Assembly: GCA_028715315.1 (NCBI GenBank)
Contig: JAQUSA010000074.1
Span: 1-5,642, forward strand
Source of the DNA: Candidatus Omnitrophota bacterium
Lineage (GTDB): Bacteria > Omnitrophota > Gorgyraeia > Pluralincolimonadales > Pluralincolimonadaceae
DNA: 5,642 nucleotides
Direction: 5' to 3'
Each line of letters begins with the position of its first letter. Within the stretch, counting starts at the first letter, position 1. Below, piece by piece: positions 1 through 5,420 of the stretch. A program made the translations under genes and the position numbers. Under the pieces are notes generated by a model, which had not been told where the DNA came from, searched no databases, and saw only the letters and a program-made list of their open reading frames with translations.

Positions 1-986
1 GGATATCCGAACTTCTCGTGGAGTCGGAAGAGCTTTCGAAGAGGAACGAGGAGCTTGTAAGCAGCAGGACATCCGCTGAATCGGACTCGCAGAAGATCGT
101 CGACGAACGGAAGACGGCGAGCGACGCGATAGCCCATGTGGAGGGCGAGGTAAGGGAAGCCCAGAAGTCGATAAATGACCTAAGCGGGCGCATGCATGTG
201 CTTGAGGTCAAGACGACGGAGTTCGGATTTAAGAAATCCAGCATCAAGGACAGGCTGCAGCAGGTATATAAGGTCGAGGCTGACCTGGAGCAGGTCGTGG
301 TCCCTGAGGGAATGGACTGGGACGAGACGAACGGGAAGATGGAGACACTCCGCGAAAAACTCGAGGGGATGGGTCCGGTAAACCTCGTCGCGATCGAGGA
401 GCACCAGGAGCTGCAGGAGAGGTTCACGTTCCTGACGACCCAGCAGCAGGATCTCGTTGCCGCGAAGGACGACCTTCATAAGGCGATAAATAAGCTCAAT
501 AGGACGACGCGCGAGATGTTCCTTGAGACCTTCCAGAAGATTCAGGCGGAGTTCAGGGATATGTTCAGGCTGCTGTTCGGCGGCGGTGACGCCGAGCTGT
601 TGCTGATAGACCAGGAAGATATACTTGAGAGCGGCATCGAGATAATAGCCAGGCCGCCGGGAAAGAAACCCCAGACCATATCGTTGCTGTCTGGCGGCGA
701 GAGGTCGATGACGGCCATCGCGCTGTTATTCTCGATATTCAAGGTAAAGCCGAGCCCGTTCTGCGTCATGGATGAGATGGATGCGGCATTGGACGAGGCT
801 AATATCGACAGGTTCTGCAGGGTGCTTAAGGATTTCGTTAAGACCTCGCAGTTCATCATGATAACGCACAACAAGAAGACGATCTCGGTCGCGGACGTGA
901 TGTACGGTATTACGATGGAAGAGTCGGGCGTATCGAAGATCGTTTCGGTCAAGTTCTCGCAGGATCTTGAGGCGAAGACGGCCTGA
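1..986 (+). CDS. smc: Chromosome segregation protein SMC, C-terminal part (5' truncated)
   Basis: The reading frame is open from the left edge (codons in phase with position 3), so the gene starts upstream; the GTG at 18 is only an internal valine codon. About 327 residues are visible. The first half is charged and heptad-like, as in the returning arm of the SMC coiled coil. The second half is the C-terminal half of the ATPase head: the ABC signature LLSGGER (about 685-705), a Walker B segment reading FCVMDEMDAALDEAN (about 757-801) and the H-loop MITHNKKT (about 856-879). The Walker B glutamate and signature serine are intact, so the ATPase should be active. SMC forms a DNA-tethering ring with ScpA and ScpB in chromosome condensation and segregation. 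The spacing and wording of these motifs match housekeeping bacterial SMC rather than RecN, SbcC or Rad50. The N-terminal Walker A half is outside the window. It ends 26 bp before the convergent GGDEF gene, with no clear terminator between them. Confidence 0.95.
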   Translation, partial: ISELLVESEELSKRNEELVSSRTSAESDSQKIVDERKTASDAIAHVEGEVREAQKSINDLSGRMHVLEVKTTEFGFKKSSIKDRLQQVYKVEADLEQVVVPEGMDWDETNGKMETLREKLEGMGPVNLVAIEEHQELQERFTFLTTQQQDLVAAKDDLHKAINKLNRTTREMFLETFQKIQAEFRDMFRLLFGGGDAELLLIDQEDILESGIEIIARPPGKKPQTISLLSGGERSMTAIALLFSIFKVKPSPFCVMDEMDAALDEANIDRFCRVLKDFVKTSQFIMITHNKKTISVADVMYGITMEESGVSKIVSVKFSQDLEAKTA

Positions 987-1012
987 CGGTGAAGTACTGA
1001 AAAAGGACGGGG

Positions 1013-2182
1013 TTATTTGGACCTGTAGACGCAGACCTTGTTCTTGCCTGTCCGTTTCGCTTCGTAGAGAGCCATGTCAGCCAGGTAGATCAGTTTTTCC
1101 TTGTCGAGAGCGTCTTCAGGGTAGGAGGCAAGCCCTGCGCTGATGGTGAGGTTTTTATTGGGCTGGACATTCTGGCCGTTGAACTGGAACCCTTCTATAG
1201 CCTGCCTTAATCCCTCGGCGATCCTGTAGGCGGAATCCTTGGGCGTATCCGGCAGTATGACGGCAAATTCCTCTCCGCCGTAGCGCGCCACCGAACCCTT
1301 GCCGTCACACGTGGCCTTTAGTATCCTTGCGACATCCCGCAGAAGCTGGTCTCCCATCTGGTGCCCGAGGGTGTCGTTGTAATTCTTGAAATTATCTATA
1401 TCGAACATGACCATCGAAAGGGGCTTTTTGTTTTCATACGCCTTCTTAAGTTCCTCGGTAAGCGAATACTGGAAATAACCGTGGTTCCATAGCCGCGTAA
1501 GCATGTCCGTATTGGCCTGATGTACCGTCTGCTCGTAAAGGCGCGAGTTCTCGATGGCAAGCCCGGCATGGTTGGCGAACATCGTGAGCGTCCTGATATC
1601 GTCCTTCGTTATCGGCTTCTTTGTGAATATGTTATCCGCGAGTATGACGCCGATCACCTTGTCCTTTGCCCTGAGCGGCACCGTCACGAAATATTCCGTT
1701 TTAAGGGACTGTAATACGGTGTCGTGCGCGATATTCTGCCTGGTTCCCTCATTCGTGATCTCAAAGCTCATGCCTTCAAGGACCGTCATGGCCAGCACGC
1801 CGGAATCTTCGCGCAGAGGGACCTTTATATTGCGCACGATCTTATCAAGGTCGGAGCCGCCCTTATTGTAGAAACTGTAGGCGGATATGAGGTCTTCCAG
1901 GTTCATCTGCTCGGATGCGATCCTGTTCCAGATGCGCCCGGCCTCCTCAACAGACTGGGGCCCTATGCCCATCTTGCCTTCGATGGTGCCGTCACCGTCG
2001 TTGACCAGGAAGAGCATGGCCCTGTTGAATCCGAGCCCCTCGTGCGAAGTCACGCCGGTAAGGATAATGAAGAGGATCTCATCAAGATTGAGCGTGGTGC
2101 GCATAGCGTTGCCGATCTCGTAAAAAATGGTCAACTCGGCGCGGATCCTGTCCAGCATCTCCTGTAGCGTTCTCTTTTCCAT
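1013..2182 (-). CDS. GAF domain-containing diguanylate cyclase (GGDEF)
   Basis: This 389-residue protein probably makes cyclic di-GMP from two GTP. Residues about 15-215 form a GAF-like sensor; its last part (VPLRAKDKVIGVILADN, then AGLAIENSRLYEQ) is typical and leads by a helix into the catalytic domain. The GGDEF domain starts near residue 225 (TDMLTRLWN) and carries FDIDNFKNYNDTLGHQMGD with metal and nucleotide ligands D261, N269 and D278, the active-site loop RYGGEEF (GGEEF at 302-306) and a late ADMALYEAKRTGKN. All catalytic positions look intact. The positions that normally carry the RxxD inhibitory site (293-296) read DGKG, so product inhibition at that site is unlikely. There is no signal peptide or membrane segment, so it should be cytosolic. 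I chose the ATG at 2182: a longer frame would add 46 residues running back through the opposite-strand riboswitch, and the best promoter lies just upstream of this ATG. No Shine-Dalgarno site precedes it. The ligand of the GAF domain cannot be read from the sequence. Confidence 0.9.
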   Translation of the reverse strand: MEKRTLQEMLDRIRAELTIFYEIGNAMRTTLNLDEILFIILTGVTSHEGLGFNRAMLFLVNDGDGTIEGKMGIGPQSVEEAGRIWNRIASEQMNLEDLISAYSFYNKGGSDLDKIVRNIKVPLREDSGVLAMTVLEGMSFEITNEGTRQNIAHDTVLQSLKTEYFVTVPLRAKDKVIGVILADNIFTKKPITKDDIRTLTMFANHAGLAIENSRLYEQTVHQANTDMLTRLWNHGYFQYSLTEELKKAYENKKPLSMVMFDIDNFKNYNDTLGHQMGDQLLRDVARILKATCDGKGSVARYGGEEFAVILPDTPKDSAYRIAEGLRQAIEGFQFNGQNVQPNKNLTISAGLASYPEDALDKEKLIYLADMALYEAKRTGKNKVCVYRSK

Positions 2183-2191
2183 AGTGGGGTA

Positions 2192-2220
2192 ATAATACCC
2201 TATTAAGTACCCTTTGTCAA
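2192..2220 (-). promoter_or_regulatory. Predicted sigma70-type promoter of the GGDEF gene
   Basis: Read on the minus strand, a perfect -35 box TTGACA (2220-2215) is followed by a 17-bp spacer and the -10 box TATTAT (2197-2192), one mismatch from consensus. The likely start site is an A at 2185, or possibly 2182. That leaves a leader of zero to about three bases before the ATG at 2182. Confidence 0.78.
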
Positions 2221-2233
2221 TACGGCTTGACAA
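2214..2233. repeat. Inverted repeat joining the two divergent -35 boxes
   Basis: TTGTCAA (2214-2220) and TTGACAA (2227-2233) are perfect inverted copies separated by six bases. Each arm contains the -35 hexamer of one divergent promoter. A second palindrome, GGCTTG-A-CAAGCC (2224-2236), covers the plus-strand -35 box. The symmetry may be no more than two consensus -35 boxes back to back, or it may be an operator. Confidence 0.6.
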
Positions 2234-2253
2234 GCCTGTGTTTTTGGTATAAG
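2227..2253 (+). promoter_or_regulatory. Predicted promoter of the riboflavin operon
   Basis: A consensus -35 box TTGACA (2227-2232) is followed, after a short 15-bp spacer, by the -10 box TATAAG (2248-2253). The -10 box is preceded by TGG (2245-2247), which gives an extended -10 element that can compensate for the short spacer. Transcription should begin near A2258 or A2261, only a few bases before helix P1 of the FMN aptamer. Confidence 0.65.
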
Positions 2254-2261
2254 CTTTATTA

Positions 2262-2396
2262 GTTCTTCGGGAGGGGTGAAATTCCCCACTGGCAGTTAGA
2301 CGCCGCGAGAGCGGCGTCAAGCCTGCGAGCTTCCCATAGGGGGGCAGATCCTGTGAGATTCAGGAGCCAATAGTAAAAGTCTAGATGGGAGAAGAC
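2262..2396 (+). ncRNA. FMN riboswitch (RFN element)
   Basis: This aptamer binds flavin mononucleotide in the nascent mRNA and controls riboflavin genes. All conserved RFN blocks are present in order: the 5' strand of P1 (TCTTC, 2264-2268), P2 as GGGGTGAAATTCCCC (2273-2287) followed by ACTGGCAGT, the P3 arm as an 8-bp perfect hairpin with a GAGA tetraloop (2299-2318), the CTGCGAGC block (2324-2331), P5 around TCCTG-TGAGATT-CAGGA, and the closing block AAAGTCTAGATG with the 3' strand of P1, GAAGA (2391-2395). Relative to the common consensus, a P6 pair appears to have changed on both sides (TAG facing CTA instead of CAG facing CTG), which keeps the helix. Its place directly before ribBA, followed by a terminator, indicates transcriptional control. 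Confidence 0.97.
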
Positions 2397-2397
2397 G

Positions 2398-2417
2398 GGA
2401 CGGAATACGTCCGTTTT
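2398..2417 (+). other. Small hairpin with U run between aptamer and terminator
   Basis: GGACG (2398-2402) pairs with CGTCC (2408-2412) over a GAATA loop; an alternative pairing is ACGGA (2400-2404) with TCCGT (2410-2414). Four Ts follow (2414-2417). The stem is too short for an efficient terminator, but a transcription pause site between aptamer and terminator would suit a riboswitch that works co-transcriptionally. The function is inferred. Confidence 0.4.
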
Positions 2418-2436
2418 ATGCCTATTTGCCATTGCA

Positions 2437-2463
2437 CCCCGAAGGTACCCTTCGGGGTTTTTT
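2437..2463 (+). terminator. Intrinsic terminator of the FMN riboswitch
   Basis: A perfect 9-bp stem, CCCCGAAGG (2437-2445) with CCTTCGGGG (2449-2457), closes a three-base TAC loop and is followed at once by six Ts (2458-2463). It lies 14 bp before the ribBA start codon. Bases 2438-2444 (CCCGAAG) are complementary to CTTCGGG at 2265-2271, the 5' side of aptamer helix P1. Ligand-free RNA could therefore pair these two segments and avoid termination, while FMN-bound RNA would lock P1 and release the terminator arm. Confidence 0.92.
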
Positions 2464-2477
2464 ATTTAAGGAGAGAG

Positions 2478-3677
2478 ATGTTCAATACCATCAAGGAAGC
2501 GCTGGAAGAGATCAAAAAAGGAAAGATGGTAATAGTTATCGACGACGAAGGCCGCGAGAACGAGGGAGACCTGCTTATGGCCGCGGAATTCGTTACGCCG
2601 GATGCCATTAATTTCATGGCAAAGTACGGCCGCGGGCTCATATGCGTCCCGATGGAAGAAAAACGTTTGCGCGAACTCGGGATCGAGGTGCTCTCCGAGT
2701 CGGGCGGCGGGAACTTCAATACCGGCTGGGCCATGTCGATAGACCTTAAGGAAGGCGTGACGACGGGCATATCGGCGCATGACAGGTCCAGGACCATAAA
2801 GGGGATGGTCAGCGCAAGATCGAAGCCGGAGGATTTCAGCAGGCCCGGCCATATATTCCCGCTCAGGGCCAAGGAAGGCGGGGTGCTGGTCAGGACCGGG
2901 CATACGGAGGCGGCAGTAGACCTCGCGAGGCTTGCCAAGCTGAAGCCGGCCGGCGTCATCTGCGAGATAATGAACGATGACGGAACGATGGCCAGGACTC
3001 CGCAGCTCAAGGAGTTTGCCGGGAAGCACAACCTGAAGATATGCACCATTGCAGACCTGATAAAATACAGGATGGCATCCGAGAAACTGGTCCGCCTTGC
3101 CGAGGAGACTACGCTTCCGTCGGAGTACGGGGAATTCAGGCTCATGCTGTTCGAGTCGCTGATCGACAAGAAGGTACACGTCGCATTGGTAATGGGAAAA
3201 TTGTCCGAGAGGTCGACCCTTGTAAGGGTGCACTCGGAATGCCTTACCGGCGATGTTTTCGGGTCATTAAGGTGCGATTGCGGCGGACAGCTCAAACAAG
3301 CGCTGTCGATGATAGGGAAGGAAGGCAACGGGGTCCTCCTGTACATGAGGCAGGAGGGGCGCGGCATAGGCCTCGAGAACAAGATTAAAGCCTATGCGCT
3401 GCAGGACAAAGGGCTCGACACCGTTGAGGCGAATAGGGCGCTGGGTTTCGATGCGGACCTCCGGGATTACGGCACCGGCGCGCAAATACTGGCAGGCCTC
3501 GGGTTGAAGAATATCAGGCTGCTTACGAATAATCCCCAGAAGATAGTCGGGCTGGAGGGTTACGGCCTGAGGGTCGTGGAGAGGGTGCCGATCGAGATGC
3601 CCTCGAACCCGAGGAACGTGAAGTACCTGAGGACAAAAAAGGAAAAGATGGGACACGTGCTGAAGAGGCTGAATTAA
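2478..3677 (+). CDS. ribBA: Bifunctional RibBA: DHBP synthase / GTP cyclohydrolase II
   Basis: This 399-residue fusion, of usual length, supplies both riboflavin precursors. Residues 1-200 are 3,4-dihydroxy-2-butanone 4-phosphate synthase (ribulose 5-phosphate to the four-carbon unit plus formate), with the acidic loop DDEGRENEGDL (22-32), TGISAHDRSRT (96-106), RPGHIFPLRA (122-131) and RTGHTEAAVDLARL (139-152). Residues about 205-399 are GTP cyclohydrolase II (GTP to a diaminopyrimidine), with the zinc cysteines C255, C266 and C268, MRQEGRGIGL (290-299), DLRDYGTGAQIL (327-338) and TNNPQK (350-355). Key residues of both halves are intact. The ATG at 2478 has AAGGAG at 2468-2473. A longer frame from 2385 runs through the riboswitch and terminator and is rejected as the start. 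It is the first gene of an FMN-controlled operon, with ribH 37 nt downstream. Confidence 0.97.
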   Translation: MFNTIKEALEEIKKGKMVIVIDDEGRENEGDLLMAAEFVTPDAINFMAKYGRGLICVPMEEKRLRELGIEVLSESGGGNFNTGWAMSIDLKEGVTTGISAHDRSRTIKGMVSARSKPEDFSRPGHIFPLRAKEGGVLVRTGHTEAAVDLARLAKLKPAGVICEIMNDDGTMARTPQLKEFAGKHNLKICTIADLIKYRMASEKLVRLAEETTLPSEYGEFRLMLFESLIDKKVHVALVMGKLSERSTLVRVHSECLTGDVFGSLRCDCGGQLKQALSMIGKEGNGVLLYMRQEGRGIGLENKIKAYALQDKGLDTVEANRALGFDADLRDYGTGAQILAGLGLKNIRLLTNNPQKIVGLEGYGLRVVERVPIEMPSNPRNVKYLRTKKEKMGHVLKRLN

Positions 3678-3683
3678 GTGAAA

Positions 3684-3696
3684 CCGCCTTTGGCGG
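3684..3696 (+). other. Small intergenic hairpin between ribBA and ribH
   Basis: CCGCC (3684-3688) pairs with GGCGG (3692-3696) over a TTT loop. It is followed by A-rich sequence, not a T run, so it is not an intrinsic terminator in either direction. It could affect mRNA stability or processing before the ribH ribosome site (AGGAGG, 3704-3709), or have no function. Confidence 0.35.
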
Positions 3697-3714
3697 CAAA
3701 AACAGGAGGGTGAA

Positions 3715-4179
3715 ATGGTCAAGACTATTGAAGGGCAGTTGATCGCGAAGGGCAAGAAGTTCGCGATAGTGGTATCGAGGTTCAACGATTTCATCTCGAA
3801 ACGCCTGCTGGAAGGCGCGATAGATACGCTGTTGAGGCACGGGGCGAAGGAAAGTGAGATTGAGGCCATCTGGGTGCCCGGGGCGTTCGAGATCCCCGTC
3901 ATCGCTAACAAGGTCGCGAGGTCGAAGAAGTATGATGCGGTATTATGCCTCGGCGCGGTCATCAAGGGTTCGACGCCTCATTTCGAATACGTATCGAGCG
4001 AGGCCGCTAAAGGCGTCGCGAAGGTATCGATGGACACCGGCATACCCGTGATATTCGGCGTGATAACCGCGGAGAACCTTGAGCAGGCCATAGAGCGCGC
4101 CGGGACCAAGGACGGGAATAAAGGGCGCGACGCGGCGTTATCCGCCATCGAGATGGCTAACCTTTTAGAGAACATTTAA
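3715..4179 (+). CDS. ribH: 6,7-dimethyl-8-ribityllumazine synthase
   Basis: RibH condenses the ribitylamino-pyrimidine with 3,4-dihydroxy-2-butanone 4-phosphate to form lumazine, the penultimate step to riboflavin. At 154 residues it has the usual size. Visible landmarks are the substrate-stacking SRFND (21-25), VPGAFEIP (54-61), GAVIKGSTPHFEYV (80-93) with catalytic H89 and the phosphate-binding KG, and the late segment GTKDGNKGRDAALSAIEMANLL (130-151). Family members assemble into pentamers, often into 60-subunit icosahedral shells; which form occurs here cannot be read. The ATG at 3715 is preceded by AGGAGG with a 5-nt gap. nusB begins one base after the stop codon, a very common ribH-nusB pairing in bacteria. 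Confidence 0.97.
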   Translation: MVKTIEGQLIAKGKKFAIVVSRFNDFISKRLLEGAIDTLLRHGAKESEIEAIWVPGAFEIPVIANKVARSKKYDAVLCLGAVIKGSTPHFEYVSSEAAKGVAKVSMDTGIPVIFGVITAENLEQAIERAGTKDGNKGRDAALSAIEMANLLENI

Positions 4180-4180
4180 G

Positions 4181-4603
4181 ATGAGAAAACGCACCCAGGC
4201 GCGCGAATGCGCGCTGCAGATACTGTACCAGGCGGATCTCAGGAAGGAGACTGCCGAAAAGCTGTTCCTGGATTACTGGAGGGATAGCGATGCGGGGTCT
4301 GAGGTCTCGGATTTCGCATCGTCCCTGGTCCTGGGAACGCTGAAGAACATAAAGAAGATCGACGATACGATCACGGGATACGCGAGCAATTGGAAGCTCA
4401 GCCGTATGGCCGTGATCGACAGGAATGTCCTTAGGCTGGCGACCTATGAGCTGCTCTTTTGCGATGATATACCGCAGAAGGTATCCATAAATGAGGCGGT
4501 CGACCTCGCAAAGAAGTTCGGCGATATGGAATCGGGAAAATTCGTGAACGGCATACTCGATAAGATCAGCAAGGAAGAGACAAAGAGTGGAAAAGCTAGC
4601 TGA
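4181..4603 (+). CDS. nusB: Transcription antitermination factor NusB
   Basis: This 140-residue protein has the standard all-helical NusB layout: a basic N-terminus with RTQARECALQILYQADL (4-20), and a conserved C-terminal half with WKLSRMAVIDRNVLRLATYELLF followed by PQKVSINEAVDLAKKFGDMESGKFVNGILDKI. With NusE (S10), NusB binds boxA RNA and supports rRNA antitermination. The ATG follows the ribH stop after one base, and there is no good Shine-Dalgarno site (only GAG about 11 nt away), so it probably depends on translational coupling to ribH. Its 3' end overlaps the next gene by 17 nt. Its place in this operon would put it under FMN control unless an internal promoter exists; I saw no convincing one. 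Confidence 0.94.
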   Translation: MRKRTQARECALQILYQADLRKETAEKLFLDYWRDSDAGSEVSDFASSLVLGTLKNIKKIDDTITGYASNWKLSRMAVIDRNVLRLATYELLFCDDIPQKVSINEAVDLAKKFGDMESGKFVNGILDKISKEETKSGKAS

Positions 4604-5420
4604 CCTACACGTGCACACGCGGCTGTCGGACGGGACTTTCACGCCGGCGGAGGCGGTCGAGAACGCGAGGAAGGTCGGGCTTTCCTGCATAGCTATAACT
4701 GACCATGATTGCGTGGACGGCGTTGAGCCGGCGAGGAAGGCGGCGAAGAAGGCGGGGCTCGAGATAATACCCGGCGTCGAGATGACCGCCCAGGAGAAGG
4801 GCCGCGAGATCCATATCCTCGGCTATTTCCCGGACATGGATGATAAGCCGTTCCTGAAAAAGTTGAAGGTCATCAGGCAGGACAGGGTTGACAGGGTCTA
4901 CGGGATAGTGAAGAAGCTCGAAAAATACGATATCTTCCTCGATCCGAAGATGGTATTCGAGCTTAGCGGGCCCGGCTCGGTCGGTAGGATGCATGTTGCG
5001 GCCGTCCTGGAAAAAGAAGGCTATGTATCATCCATAAAAGAGGCCTTCAGCAGGTACATCGGTGACAAAGGCCCTTGCTGTGTGGCGCATTACGAGATAA
5101 CCGCGAAGGACGCGATCGCAGAACTGAAAAGAGTAGGAGCGGCCGTGGTTTACGCTCATCCGCAGCTGATGGGGGGCGCGGACCTTATACCTAAGTTCAT
5201 AAAATACGGGCTTGACGGCCTAGAGGCGTTCCATTCCGAACAATCGAAGGCCGTGGCCCGCAGGTATGCGGATATCGCGGCCGAGAACGGTCTCCTCGTG
5301 ACCGGGGGATCGGATTGCCATGGCATGAACAAGGGGCATATGCTGATGGGGACCGTCATGGTGCCTTATAGCTTTGTCGAAGGGCTTAAAAAATGCGCAA
5401 TGAGGACAAGAAATACATAA
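4587..5420 (+). CDS. PHP-domain metal-dependent phosphoesterase (RNase AM / YciV-like)
   Basis: This 277-residue protein has a complete PHP active site: DLHVHTRLSDGTFTP with H8, H10 and D15; TDHD with D39 and H40; PGVEM with E65; REIHILGYF with H76; GRMHVA with R134 and H136; AHP with H191; and GGSDCHG with D243 and H245. These would hold a two- or three-metal centre that hydrolyses phosphate esters. The layout matches the family of E. coli YciV (RNase AM) and related 3',5'-nucleotide bisphosphate phosphatases (COG0613), not the PHP domain of DNA polymerase III. The GTG at 4587 is chosen because it puts the metal motif eight residues in, as usual, and AAGGAAG lies at 4571-4577. It overlaps nusB by 17 nt and ribD by 28 nt, so it is a true operon member. 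The substrate is unknown. Its position suggests a riboflavin intermediate as one possibility. Confidence 0.88.
   Translation: MEKLADLHVHTRLSDGTFTPAEAVENARKVGLSCIAITDHDCVDGVEPARKAAKKAGLEIIPGVEMTAQEKGREIHILGYFPDMDDKPFLKKLKVIRQDRVDRVYGIVKKLEKYDIFLDPKMVFELSGPGSVGRMHVAAVLEKEGYVSSIKEAFSRYIGDKGPCCVAHYEITAKDAIAELKRVGAAVVYAHPQLMGGADLIPKFIKYGLDGLEAFHSEQSKAVARRYADIAAENGLLVTGGSDCHGMNKGHMLMGTVMVPYSFVEGLKKCAMRTRNT

Noticed and set aside
1..986. SMC-like defence or repair protein (RecN, SbcC, JetC type)
   Set aside because: The signature, Walker B and H-loop sequences match housekeeping bacterial SMC, and no defence genes are nearby.
987..1012. Bidirectional terminator between smc and the GGDEF gene
   Set aside because: No inverted repeat is visible in the 26-bp gap. 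There is a T run on the minus strand but no stem before it.
2183..2320. 46-residue N-terminal extension of the GGDEF protein
   Set aside because: It runs antisense through the highly conserved FMN aptamer and upstream of the best promoter, and its sequence is low in domain-like features.
2385..2477. Longer start of ribBA at 2385, or a leader peptide there
   Set aside because: The ATG is part of the conserved RFN 3' block, has no separate ribosome site, and the frame crosses the terminator. Normal RibBA begins at 2478.
2462..3382. 306-codon open frame antisense to ribBA
   Set aside because: It lies wholly opposite strongly conserved RibBA codons. Its serine- and proline-rich translation is typical of a shadow frame, and no domain is recognisable.
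3684..3696. Hairpin after ribBA as a terminator
   Set aside because: The stem is only 5 bp and is followed by As rather than Ts; ribH has its own ribosome site close by and belongs to the same operon.
3267..3965. 232-codon antisense frame across ribBA and ribH
   Set aside because: It is opposite two clear enzymes, shows no recognisable motif and has no promoter or ribosome site of note.
4157..4690. 177-codon antisense frame across nusB
   Set aside because: It is a shadow of nusB and the PHP gene with no recognisable domain.
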